From: Capitulum mitella | Lineage: Eukaryota; Arthropoda; Thecostraca; Pollicipedomorpha; Pollicipedidae | Direction of reading: 5' to 3' | NCBI GenBank assembly: GCA_030062745.1 | Contig: CP099844.1 | Coordinates: 23,250,596 to 23,314,595, forward strand | DNA: 64,000 nucleotides | In this document: positions 1-11,200 of the stretch, in pieces | Layout of the letters: every line of letters begins with the position of its first letter | Numbering within the stretch: position 1 is the stretch's first letter | The notes under the pieces: model-generated | What the model was told of the DNA's origin: nothing | Seen by the model: only the letters and a program-made list of their open reading frames with translations | Databases searched by the model: none | Position numbers and translations under genes: made by a program

Positions 1-746
1 ACAAACGTATGTGCTAGGACACCAAGACATATGTGGATAGATAATTCAGCAATGTAGGACAATGATTCTTAAAAATATCCACCCCAATGCCGGCATGTGA
101 CATTGCAGACAAGCATTTTCCTAATAACGGCAGTTAAACCTAAGTAAATAACTGCAGTTAAACCTTATCTCGCTTGAAGTCCACACCATACAAGAACAAA
201 GAGCATGTCTAACATCAAAGGAATATGAGCAAGTACGTGAGTCAGTGTCCGTTCAAGTGCAGGCATCTACGACCTCGCATCACTACGGTCAGACGACGAA
301 GAGTACACGGAACCCTTGCACATAATGATGTGTTATTCCCCGTCCTATATAACTGGACACAGTGATTCCTGGGGACCGCAGCGCCAGCCCCCACGTCCCC
401 CTGTGGCGCCTCCGCACTACGTGCTGCGACTTTGGCCATAAGACCTTTGGTACGTAACTGCCATCCAATAAAAGAAATGCATTTGTTAGTTTTTCAGGAC
501 AACGCAGTGCAGGACACACACACACACACATACACACGCACGCAACATACAAATAAGGAAGCATAACGTACTGAATGACACATTTCTTTTCGGGTGTCCC
601 ACCTCCAATCGCGATGAAGATCTGCAGCCTGTCGCGCATAACTACCTTCGAGCATCAACCGCGAATTTTAGAGTTAGCTTATTTTCCTTCCAGATGTTAC
701 GAAACAATACCACCAAACGAACCAAACGCCAAACCGTCGCACACAC
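1..746. other. No gene seen; downstream flank of HAUS1
   Basis: No conserved reading frame or exon was recognised. It lies 3' of the minus-strand HAUS1 ORF and may hold its 3' UTR, but I saw no clear AATAAA on the minus strand. A short (CA)n tract lies near 517-545. The ORFs of up to 116 codons here have no recognisable content. Confidence 0.5.
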
Positions 747-1589
747 TCAACCCATCACGGTCGGATCACGCGCGCAGGCGTGAATCTTCTCGTTGAACTG
801 CGCCTCGAGCTTCTCGAGCTGGTCCTCCATCTCGGCGATTTTGACGCGCGCCAGGTCGGCGTCGGGCGGCAACTCGCCGTACTGCTGCAGCTTGGTCTGC
901 AGCTGCTCCAGCGCGCCGCGCTTCTGCGTCAGGAACTCGAACCGGCGCAGCACCGCGTCGTGCGTCAGCTCGTCGGCGAAGCCGCGCTGCTCCAGCAGGC
1001 CCTCGTGCTTGCGCACCAGGTTGCGGTACTCGTGCATCTTCTCGGCGAGGAAGCGCGACTTGGCGAGCTTCTGGTCGACGACGGCGCGGTCGGCGCCGCG
1101 CTGGGCGGCTGCCTCCTGCAGCTGGCGCTGCAGCGTCGCCTCCTGCACCAGCAGCTGCTTGACGGCGGCCGACTGGCGGCGCAGCGCGGCCTCCTCGCGC
1201 TCCAGCTGCGCCGACAGCGCGTCCACGGCGCGCGCCAGCCGGGCGTGCTCCAGCAGGCAGCCGGCCACACAGGGGCGCTCCAGGCCGAGCAGCTGGGCGG
1301 CCCGCGCCAGGGCGGCCAGCGTGCGCTGCGAGTCGGACGCCAGGTGCAGCGGCTCCAGGCCCAGGTGGCGCTGCGCCGCCGCCAGCCGCTGCTGCTCGGC
1401 GGCGTACGCGGCGCGCCGCCGCCGCAGGTGTGCCGTCAGCTGGCGTGCCCGCTCGTCGTTGGTCTGCACGGTCTGCTGCACACCCTGCAGCAGCGACAGC
1501 GTGCGCTTGTCCACCTCGTAGGCAGGCACTTCGGCCGTGCCTAGGGTCTCCATCAGCCACTGGTTCGACTTGACGATCTCCTTGTTCAT
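747..1589 (-). CDS. HAUS1: HAUS augmin-like complex subunit 1 (intronless ORF)
   Basis: Predicted 280-residue coiled-coil protein. HAUS1 is a subunit of augmin (HAUS), which binds spindle microtubules and recruits gamma-tubulin ring complex to nucleate branch microtubules in mitosis. The assignment rests on remembered similarity to vertebrate HAUS1 (278 aa). At the N-terminus, a segment reading VPAYEVDKRT (about residues 21-30) matches the vertebrate IPQYEVNPRT. At the C-terminus, LARVKIAEMEDQLEKLEAQF matches the vertebrate LAQVKIEEAKRELDSIEAEL. Between them lie long heptad-like helices rich in Ala, Arg, Gln and Leu. Length and end-to-end alignment indicate a complete gene without introns. 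The start is the ATG at 1589-1587, in the context GCAAAATGA with A at -3. This ATG overlaps the stop codon of the upstream prefoldin-like ORF, so both probably share one mRNA. The antisense ORFs over the same interval are GC-driven shadows. Confidence 0.85.
   Translation of the reverse strand: MNKEIVKSNQWLMETLGTAEVPAYEVDKRTLSLLQGVQQTVQTNDERARQLTAHLRRRRAAYAAEQQRLAAAQRHLGLEPLHLASDSQRTLAALARAAQLLGLERPCVAGCLLEHARLARAVDALSAQLEREEAALRRQSAAVKQLLVQEATLQRQLQEAAAQRGADRAVVDQKLAKSRFLAEKMHEYRNLVRKHEGLLEQRGFADELTHDAVLRRFEFLTQKRGALEQLQTKLQQYGELPPDADLARVKIAEMEDQLEKLEAQFNEKIHACARDPTVMG
1586..1589 (-). promoter_or_regulatory. ATGA stop/start overlap joining the ASDURF-like and HAUS1 ORFs
   Basis: Read on the minus strand, the upstream ORF ends GCA AAA TGA and the HAUS1 ORF begins ATG AAC at the same place, so four bases are shared. 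ATGA overlaps are typical of termination-reinitiation coupling. The sequence CAAAATG is also a strong arthropod-style start context, whereas the upstream ATG (3452) has C at -3. Another short ATG-led frame inside exon 3 would hinder simple leaky scanning. Confidence 0.7.
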
Positions 1590-2021
1590 TTTGCGTGCGG
1601 TGAGGCGCCGAGTTCCGAAAGCTGCTTCTTGACCGAGGAACGAACTTCCGGCAATCGGCTCAAGAAGAACACATGGCTGTTTTGCTGCTGGACATACACT
1701 CTCTGCGGAAATTCAGGAAAGACGACACACAAGGTTACGTCGATAGAACTTTGTCTCAAGACATAACTTCAGCCATACATTCAACAAAGTGTGCGGAGAT
1801 ATCAAATTCATCGTGCATCTCGAACAAGACGTAAAGATCTGTCCTGGATTCCATAAATGCCATTGTACATCTAACCATGTACAAGCTGGTAACAAACTTA
1901 CACAGATAGGCGATAGTTGCAAACAGGTTTCAGTGTCCTTCCCTTATAACCTGATCATCTAAACGTGTCTGATTATGAAAACAGACAACCTCCTTTATGA
2001 GAACTTGGATTTACACATGTT

Positions 2022-2063
<42 letters not shown>

Positions 2064-3452
2064 GTATATAAACATATATATCAACATGAGCTCAACGTTT
2101 CAGCCATATGCCATCTTCAGTTTACCATGGACTGAAATTCCTCCCGGCATGAAGGTTGCCTATTTTCATAATCATGTCCATGGCCCGGGAGCCTATAACG
2201 ACGATTTTTGACTTTATTAGGCTGTACCTTTGTCTGTCCCCAACCTCCTGTCCCGACGGGCATAAAAATGTCAAAGGCGTGGTACACGCCTTTGACATTT
2301 GACTGTCCAAAGAAACACATCAAACAATATCAAAATAAGACGGGGTGTAGAATAATCATCATCACTACTCGATTTATGCTACAATGTTTCCCAAATCATG
2401 CTTGAGAGCGACAAAAATACTTACAGCACCTTTCTTCAAACTACCTAATTCAGCGTCCAAAACCTGAAGCTCTTGAACCTGAAAACAGAAGCATATTAGC
2501 GCGCAGGTCTTCTCCATCCGTATACTGCTATCTGGGATGAGAAACCCCAATGTATCTGATTGGGAGAGTCTCGCTTCTTTTTGCTTGATTCGAATGGCTG
2601 CTGGGGTGATGTCAGGGAACAGTGTCCGCGCTAAGCAGGGGCTATTTCCTGGGCCCCGATCGCACAGACCACTTCCACGTCACGACTCTTTTTTGTGGCG
2701 AACGCTGAACGTGTCCTTAACGGCATGAAATGACCGTGTGGTGGTCTGGAAGACCCATTTTGGCCAGTTGCCACCCGATCCAGGGGCAAGATATCGAGCG
2801 CCGGGGCGACTCGTCCACGCCTTGTTCGGACTGGACGATCAGCGCTCTACCGACAGAGCTACCAGTCAAGGTCTCTTCAAAAGTTGAATTCTTTCTCGAT
2901 TTCGACACCGTAGCATTGAATCTGGGCGCAATGAATCTGGGCAAATCTCATTTCTACTGACATTTCTCTGCACGAAAGCTTTGCTTCATTCGTAGGGGGA
3001 AACCACTACCATAGAACACACAATACTTACATCTTAAACCCTGGCAAGTTTCTACTGCCTAATGTGGGACAGGTTTGCATCTTTTTCCACTTAATAATCT
3101 AGCTTTACCAGACTTGCATGCACGGCGTCACTGACATTTATTATGCACTGTTACCACGACGCTTATATTGTATCGGCATAACAAGTCTAGTGACCGAAAG
3201 GTCCGTAAAGAAAACCTTGTTCCAGTCCCGACAAAAGCGACACTCTGCCGTATACCTGCGACAATCGGCGTTTAAGATATGACATGCAATGTTTGAAAAA
3301 AAACGGCAGAAGACGGCGTCGATTAATACGCCAATGGCCGCCTCGACATGAGTAAGAATTATCCACTCCACATTCAAGAGAAGAAGCGCAATTCGGCTTA
3401 CCTTAGCTGTGTTGTCGGGCTTCTTCACGTCTTGCCCAGAAGTCTTCTTCAT
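1586..3452 (-). CDS. ASDURF-like prefoldin subunit, three exons, upstream cistron of HAUS1
   Basis: Coding exons 3452-3402, 2478-2425 and 1702-1586 join in phase 0 with good splice sites (AAG|GTAAGC, TTTTCAG|, GCT|GTAAGT, CCGCAG|). They encode 73 residues beginning MKKTSGQDVKK. The core reads LGSLKKGA, then RVYVQQQNSHVFFLS, and ends GASPHAK before TGA. This closely resembles human ASDURF (96 aa), whose core reads [23 protein letters not shown]. ASDURF is the beta-prefoldin-like subunit of the PAQosome (R2TP/prefoldin-like) chaperone complex, and in vertebrates it is translated from an upstream ORF of the ASNSD1 mRNA. Here the TGA (1588-1586) overlaps the HAUS1 ATG (1589-1587), and no ASNSD1 is visible. 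Helix, hairpin (the conserved Y-QQQN-FF strand region) and helix fit a small prefoldin. The exon chain is inferred by eye, but the alignment runs without gaps across both junctions. Gene identity is likely; orthology is not proven. Confidence 0.78.
2026..2062. repeat. (TA)n microsatellite
   Basis: An uninterrupted TA tract lies in the second intron (1703-2424) of the ASDURF-like gene. Confidence 0.9.
2266..2300. repeat. Perfect hairpin, 16-bp arms with 3-base loop
   Basis: Arms 2266-2281 and 2285-2300 are exact reverse complements (AAATGTCAAAGGCGTG) separated by GTA. It sits in intron 2 of the ASDURF-like gene. It may be the centre of a foldback element or a cruciform-forming site. No flanking target duplication was identified. 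Confidence 0.75.
2793..2872 (-). mobile_element. tRNA-like (SINE-type) sequence
   Basis: On the minus strand, a box A-like motif TAGCTCTGTCGG (2861-2850) is followed by GTAGAGC, forming a D-arm with stem GCTC/GAGC. About 34 bases further a box B-like motif GGACGAGTCGCC (2816-2805) appears. No complete cloverleaf is evident, so this is a tRNA-derived SINE head or tRNA pseudogene rather than a functional tRNA. It lies in intron 1 of the ASDURF-like gene. Confidence 0.4.
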
Positions 3453-6400
3453 GAGGCCAGTAAATGTCCACTACCTAGGCACTGAGGACAGAAGGGTATT
3501 CCGATGGACAAACATAGGAGTATCAAAAACCAAATAACAAATATTAATTACGATCACATATTATGATGAAAGGAATTAGTTTATGGTCACATCAAACGCG
3601 GTACCAAATATGGCGTTTGATCACATACCTACCTTTACTGCCACTCCTCATTATTTAAATGAGATTATTCATTTAAATTATTTAAATAGTTCAGTTTGTT
3701 AAAAAAGGCTTCGGGGGGGGGGGGGGCGGACGGAGGGCGAAGACATCTCTTTTTCTTTGACATATAACTCCGTAACCAAACTAAATCGCGTCCTTAATAT
3801 TTCTATATCTCTCGGTACATCAATAGTGTGCATTTCAATACAAACATGTTGTCAAGGCTACCCGAAGTGACGTCAAAATGCCGTCGTCCAGATGATGACA
3901 TTTTACGACTAGCGGAGAACTGCCATTGCGACAAGGCCGACAGTATGCAACACGTATTACAAAGTCATGAAAGGTCAGTGCAGCACCAAAGACCTCACCC
4001 AAGATGATCATGCATCAAATTAATCTAATTTCCAAATAAATGCCAAATTATGTAATAAACCCATTGTGACAAGCATTTTACGATTTCCTAGTGCAGAAAC
4101 GAGCATTTGACGAAATTGCCATTCTATATCGCTGCATGCAGTTTAATGTGCAATATACGGCAAACCTAAAACTAACACGCACACACATACGTATATGTAA
4201 CACATAACATATAATTCACCAACAAGTACCGCATGACCTAGCCAGACCTGTCACATCGTTTTTCTCTCAGGCATACGCGCATCGGTTTCTCGTGCATATA
4301 TCTATATGCATTTGACCTTTAGGATGTATGCAATCTCTGATTTGTGCGACAAAAGGCATCCCTAAATAATCAAAGACTAACATATTTCGTAGCCTGTAGC
4401 TTAATGCAAAAATATTTAGGGGTGCACCGGATAGCGGTTTTTACTATCCAACCGGATATCGGATATACCGGGAAATCCTGCTGGGTAACCGGATTATGCA
4501 ATATGAATCGAAATGGAAACACAATTCAGTGCTAGTTAAAGCTAGGGAAACCCTTGGAAAAGGGCAACACTTAAACCCCGACACAATGACCACTCGAAGC
4601 TTCGTAATGTGGAGGACAAAAATGATGTTCAAGTGGATGGGGGATGTTTCCCACTGCTTTCCAGGCATGCCTGCCAAATATTTTCATACATAAAGAAACG
4701 TGTCAATCCTCCAAAATGGCAGTTAGTTGGTAGGCAGGGAAGAAACTGAATATAGGTACTTATGAATGACATGTTTATTAACACCCCCTGGATGTTGCTT
4801 TCCGAAAAATGCTGCATATTAGTAAGTTCTGACTTGGGTCTCATTCATGGTGCTATATTCCACCTTTTCCTCAAAAAGGTCAGTTCTACTCCTTTGATTT
4901 TTTTTAAGTTTCCATATGACTGTGGCCTGGGTGAACAGAAGAACATTTGTTGTAACAAAGTTTTGAAATGCATGAGCACACATAAACTTCCTTTACAAAT
5001 CACCATTGAACAGGTCATTTGGATTCATTGAGGACTGTTCCTCTGAATAAACTAAAGCACACAAATGAGGGAATTTTATTTGCCAGCCATTGCAAGACTA
5101 ATTAATGGAAAGGATTATGACTCATACTAGTCATTACTGCATACTGCAACAGCATTGCAATTATTTGCAAAATTTATCATTCATCTAAATGAGTTCTTTC
5201 CCAAAATGTGTGTGATGTTTCTAAAGCAGTCTGTGCTACATATCCTTTTGCACCAAGCAACTACATCTCTGAACTGTACCTGACACATCAGTGAATCTGA
5301 GCTTCAGTCAGTAAGCATGATAAAACAGCATTTTATATGAACAGGAAATCTGGATTGTTTACTAGTTTACCACCCTTAAATAGAACAACCATAATAAGGG
5401 CATCCGGCCAGATCATAAAATCCAGTGGATAATGTGTGGTATATCCCACAGACAGTAAAAAATCATGCCTTCACAAACACAATATTTGGCCAGACTATCC
5501 AGCAAGGTTACATATCCGGTCATGGCCACATAATTTTGAGATCCAAAAATGTGATGTGCTAGGGATTACACTACAGATGACCATCAATTATCATTTGAAT
5601 CAGTAAATTGGTCCATTGGTTTCAGAGCTTCAGAGTTGGGGCATCTGATGCTTCCCCCACCCACCCCAGCATGTGCAAGGTGGGCCATACCCCAGTGTGT
5701 GCTGGACTAAGCTACAAAATGTAGACAACATCCACAGATTATAACATTCAGGGAGCATGTTTTTCTTACTTTATGATTCACATCTGTACTACACAAAAAC
5801 AGAATCTGACAACATAAACTGTGCCATGGTTGTTTGCATGCAATAATCATGACAGACTACTAGTCAGAGCTATAGTTCCTGCTTCTCAGTGTGGGGAAAT
5901 TGTCTAAACTATGCTGCAAGCCCCCAGTGGGTCACCAGGTGGCAAAACTGTGGCACCTGTTGGCAAGGGAGGGAGGTGACACAACCATGTGGCTAGCCAG
6001 GTCCAGGCCACCTTGTCTTAAGTCTGATGCTCCAACAACTTGGCCAGGGATGCTGGGAATGGGAAGGAGAACCAAGGGCAGCTGGCTACCCTCTCCTGAA
6101 TTTGGGGTCCAATGACAATGCATGGAAAGAAGATTCTGATTCTGTGCCACAAATTAAAGGCTCCATCTTTTCTGGTGCCATCAATGAGTGGGCAAAGCAA
6201 GCACAGTTAATTTGCCAGCCTTCAGTCAGTGAGCCTTTTTGGCACTCACACACACAGGAAAAAACAGCCAAATTTCTGTTTACTTATAATTTTTTTCCTA
6301 AAACATAACAAATGCACAGAAGGGGCTTGCCCTCAAGGCTGGGAAAGTTACCATTACCTGGCCCAATGGAAATGCATGGAAAGGATGCACTAGAAATGCC

Positions 6401-8249
6401 ATTTTCCCTAGCTGCCATGAGAACATGGTGCCACCACTGGATGTGGTCTCACAGCAAAGGGCAATGGAAAAAGGTTGCAGGTTTCCACGACTACCGACAT
6501 TTTGTTATATCAAAGACCACTGAAACCAAAACAATTTTAGGGCTAATCATCACTGACTGAAATACGTTCCTGACACCACTTGAGGCCTTCTGTTCCTTGC
6601 TCTTAGCTTGCTATGTGTACAAGACAATTTGATATTTTGATATGTCGTACATAGTCGTCAGAACACTCGATATAAGCTACGCAAACTACCTACTTGTTTT
6701 CACTCACTGACAGGCACATCTTACGCAAGTCATACATCTTTTTGCTCTTATTGTGTCCGATTTTCCGGGCAAGTCAGTTTACACAAAATGTCTGCGAGTC
6801 TGAATAGGTACTTCGTATTGCCCACTCACCGTTTACCCAACGTAGTTCTTCACAGGACACTCACAACCCACGGACACCACCATGCAAACTCCCAGCGCGG
6901 AGGCTTTCAAATATTTCGGCTCCTTCTTGCATTGTATTTAACGCGTCTTATTTGTATTTGGTATTCAGAGATGGCATGTAATGGTCAAATGATATGTACT
7001 TTTTGACTCCCAAATGGAAGATTTGCAATTGGATATGCATCGGAGGGCCAGTAATTCGTGTTTCTTTCATCATATGTCATGGGGTCTTCATGGTCCTCTT
7101 TACGTTTTCCAAAGAAGACATATAATGGGAATTTATGATAAAAATGTTGGATATCCTAGACGGGATACTTATTCTGTCATGCAGTTTCAGTCCATTTCTA
7201 ATGCAATTCGTATCAAAGAAGGCGAATGTTTTGGAGCATAAGGGAAACGAACACTGGCGAAGTACGTGAGGCGGAGTGGGAAGGGAACAGGGACATGGGG
7301 CTTACGCCTTTTTGTTTTTTGGTGGTGAGCTTCCATGCCGTTGTAACTTTCATTTCCGACCGAGATCTTGCGCTTGGCAATAAACATTAATGGGACCAAT
7401 TGGCACTGTGTACAGACAAGCTGTTTCCTGCCGGGATGAATTATGTCTTTGTTTTCCATGACTCATTGGTTCATCATTGGTTCGAGCAAATCCAAATTGA
7501 GAGCTAACCTGACAACCACTTGAAATATTGCTTTGTTAACATGCACCATCCAAGTCAGGGCTTTTGTCTGCTTGACTGTCCAGAGTTCAAGCTGCATCGA
7601 TGTGACTTGACTTGCACTACTTTTTGAAAGTTTTCTTGTAGAGTTCAAGCTGCAGTACAGATGATAAAAACATCAAAGAGGAAGCTCTAATGGTTGCCTT
7701 AAGGAATATGTGTGCAACACAGTAGATATGCTAAGAATGACTGTACTAGTCGTGTGTGTTTAAAAAGAACATTCTACCTTAACAGATCTTCTGAACTGAG
7801 ATAGCCAAATCATAAACTGTAGTCCTAGAAGGTAGTATGTAGCATGTATTATGTTTCAAAATTACATGTACAGAGATGTTTCAGAAGGAATCCCCCATGG
7901 CTTTCCCATGTGTTATTGCTGTGATGGCCTTTCCCATGTGTCATATTTGTTTTTGTCCTATTGACAGTTGTTATGTGACCTGGTGAGTGGGTGCAGTTTT
8001 GGTGCAGTGATTGCCATATTGGCAGATGACTGCAGAATACAGGTTTTAGCAAGCTGCAGCTGTTGAAGCCTCAGGTCATTTCCAGCAGAATGAGTGCTGT
8101 AAATGCTAGTGCCATTTTCCAGACCAAGTCAGTCCTGGAAAGTAAAAAGTTACATAAGGTGCAACATTCTGTTGGAGCCATAAAATGACTTATTTGTGTT
8201 ATGCCCTTGTTTCAGGTTGTCTTTGGCTGGTGATCAGCTGTAATTTGAC
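3453..8249. other. Intergenic region between head-to-head ASDURF-HAUS1 and WDFY2
   Basis: No coding exon was recognised. The promoter of the minus-strand dicistron and the 5' UTR exons of WDFY2 must lie in or near it; a likely WDFY2 5' UTR acceptor is TTGTTTCAG at about 8207-8215. The part from about 4.6 to 6.55 kb is nearly free of CG dinucleotides. At about 4419-4500 a GGGGTGCACCGGATA-like sequence with several CCGGATA motifs recalls hAT-type transposon ends, and related CCGG motifs recur near 5400-5525. A run of about 15 G lies at 3713-3726. Confidence 0.45.
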
Positions 8250-11200
8250 ATGGCTGCAGAAATCAAGCCAGCTGTGGGTGGCACAAGGACAACTGGTGAA
8301 AGGAAGCTCTCCCTGTTGGCCAAAGTTGAGGGCTTCAGTGATGAAGTTCATGATGCTGTCTTCATTGATGGAGAAGATGGGATAATCACTGCATCTGATG
8401 ATAAGTATGTGCCATTTTAAGTTGATCAGTAATGACCAGGGTTGTCAGTTTTATTCATTGAAATGTGTAGGATGTTGAAAAATAACCCATGCAGTTGGAC
8501 ATTCCTGGCCCAAAAATACCTAGTTCCTTTGACTTTTATCTATATCCCTGACACCTGACTGGAAAAGTCTGTCCATCTTGGAAATGACTTATAAGCTCCC
8601 TTCTTTTTTGCTGGCAGTTTTTGTTTATTGACTAGTCATTGTAACACAGACCCCAAATGTTTCAACCTATGGGTGATATTCTTGCAGGTTTGCCTTGGAA
8701 ACACATAAACTAAGAAGTTATGTGGCCATTACCCTCAGTGAAGACACATAGTTAAGGCTGACATCAGCAGTACTCAATTTCAGATCGGTGCGTGTTTGGC
8801 TCCGCCGCGACACAGGCCAGTTCTGGCCCAGCGTGTGCCACTACATGCCATCGCCGACCACCTGTCTGTTCTACCATGCGGCCTCCCACCGGCTGTTTGT
8901 CGGTCTGGAGAATGGCACAGTTTGCGTGAGTTCCACCAAACCAGACCTGTCTTGCTGGAGTTGTGGCCCTCTTAATGTGTTAGGGTGTATGGACATGCTG
9001 TTGGAAAACATAGATGTCAGTTAGGTCCCTGTGGGGACTAGGAAATGTGGTGTAACTCAATTAATTGATATATTTGGGCCTTGTATGTTCTGTCAGGCTG
9101 CTGCACAAACCATTTTTATGCTTTTGAGCCAAAGTACCATGTCTGCGATGGCATCATAAAGTGCCAAAAAACATTACACCTGTCAAGATGTGACAAAGCA
9201 CCCTAAGACTCTCACATTGGAGCATCACATGGTCATTGGGATGTCAAATCACTTTGCCAGTTGGTAGATCCATAAACATAGGTGCACTCATAGAATATCT
9301 GTAAGTGGCCTCTCCCACCCCACTGGATGGTTACTGAAGCTGTTTGGCTGCTGGCTGGCACAGTTTGCTTCATCCTACTACTGTGGCTGTCTACTGGCTA
9401 TCTGGAGAGTCTGGAGCTAGAGCATTATTCACCCTGCTGTCCAGCTGGCCCGCGGCTGGCTAGCGGGGTGCGCTCCGTTGCGCCGGGCGGCGGTCGGCTG
9501 ACGCCCCGGTCTCTGTTGGTGCAGGAGTTCCACCTGGCGACGGACTACAACCGGCTGTCGCCGGTGCGCGACTATCTGGCGCACCAGGCGCGCGTCACCG
9601 CCTGCCGCCTGTGCGCCGCCAGCGAGTGGGTGCTCAGCGCCAGCCGCGACAAGGCCTTCCAGTACCACTGCACGGAGACGGGCCGCCGGCTGGGCGGTCA
9701 CCAGACCGACGCCTGGTGCACCGCGCTGGAGTATCCTGGCGGACAGGGCGGGCCGAAACACGGCCCGAGACGCCCCGTCGCTCGAGACGGTGTCGGGTGG
9801 CTGGGTCGGTGTGTGTCCTCTGGGCAGTATTGTTGAGCCAGCTTTGTGGGTTGGTGACGTCGCAGTGGAGTTCGTGAGAACAGTTGTGCGGGTTGGATGG
9901 CAGTGAAGTGGGGTCGTGTTTTGTGCCAGTGTGGCGTGTTTTTCCCCTTAACCAGCTATCAGATACGACGATACGTCGCGGCACGTCTTCGTTGGCGACT
10001 ACTCGGGCTTGATTTCCATGCTGAAGCTGGACGACTCGGGCGCATCACTCATCACCAAGCTGAACGGACACGCCGGCAGTATTGGGTGAGACGACCAAAA
10101 TGTTTTGATCCATTTTGGGCAAGCTTGCCAGGTGCGGCGGACAGTCAGGTTAGTTGTGTCGTTCATTGATACTTGATATCATGGCCGACGTAGGCTTCGT
10201 GTTGGAATGGGGACAGGCAACCTTTCAGAGTGATCGGGCAGATATGGGCGTGAGATGAACGCCGGTTCTGTCACTTGGTGCGTTGTTCGAGCAATACCTT
10301 TCTCCGCTGTCCGCAAGCCGCCGAACCAGGGCTTTGCATCGTGCCCTAACGACAGGCATGGAGGAAACAAGTGCGATCAGAATGCTATGTTATAATGGTT
10401 TCACTCGTGTCATTCTACCGCAGGGCATTGGCGTGGGACGCCCAGCGCCAGTGGCTGTTTTCGGGAAGCTTCGACCAGAACATAATCGTCTGGGACATCG
10501 GAGGACGCCAGGGGACGGCCTACGAGCTCCAGGGCCACACGTGAGAGGTTTTGTCAGATTTTGATTGGACAGTTGCAGGTGTGACACAGGGCTGAAGTGT
10601 CACCTTTAGGTAGGCTGAGTCATTGGCGTCTCGCAAAACGCTACAGACTGTTTCCTTTGTTTGGAGTGGATGCTGTCCGTCGTTCCGTTTTTATGGGAAA
10701 TGCCTTTTCCAATGTTATTCTGCGTTTCCATGCGAGAGCGTTAACCAAAATGACCATTTGGACCGTAAGACGCATGCGCCATGCACACAGTACCCAAACA
10801 AACATCAGCATTTTTATTTGCGCCGATACAAAATACGTGCTTCAGAGGAGACGCGAAAGTTGTTTGGTGAGACACACCCGCCTGGCTCTGTTTGTGATTC
10901 TCACCGTCCGTCACCGCCACCTTGCAGTCGGCGATAAGCCGGTGGAGTTCCCGTCTTGTCTCGTCCCAGGAGGCCGAGCTGATCTTTGGCCTCGTTCGCG
11001 GCTCAGTGGACTCCGTTGGCTCCCTTTGCGCCACAGAAACGCGTCTTTTCTTGGTTGACTTTCGACCACACTGTCTCCGATAACGTACAGTCACGCCGGA
11101 AATCACGGAGAGGCTCCCGTCATTCTGACATCACAATCCTGCTCTGTCATAGGACAGTGTAGTAGGAACTTCAACCTCTGCGCTTGCAGTTGGCATATGA

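Noticed and set aside
780-1544. Plus-strand ORFs of 242-254 codons opposite HAUS1
   Set aside because: They are antisense shadows of a GC-rich coiled-coil gene; the Leu/Gln- and Ser/Arg-rich translations have no domain.
4419-5530. hAT transposon remnant
   Set aside because: GGGGTGCACCGGATA-like and CCGGATA motifs recall hAT ends, but no matching inverted terminus, 8-bp target duplication or transposase could be shown.
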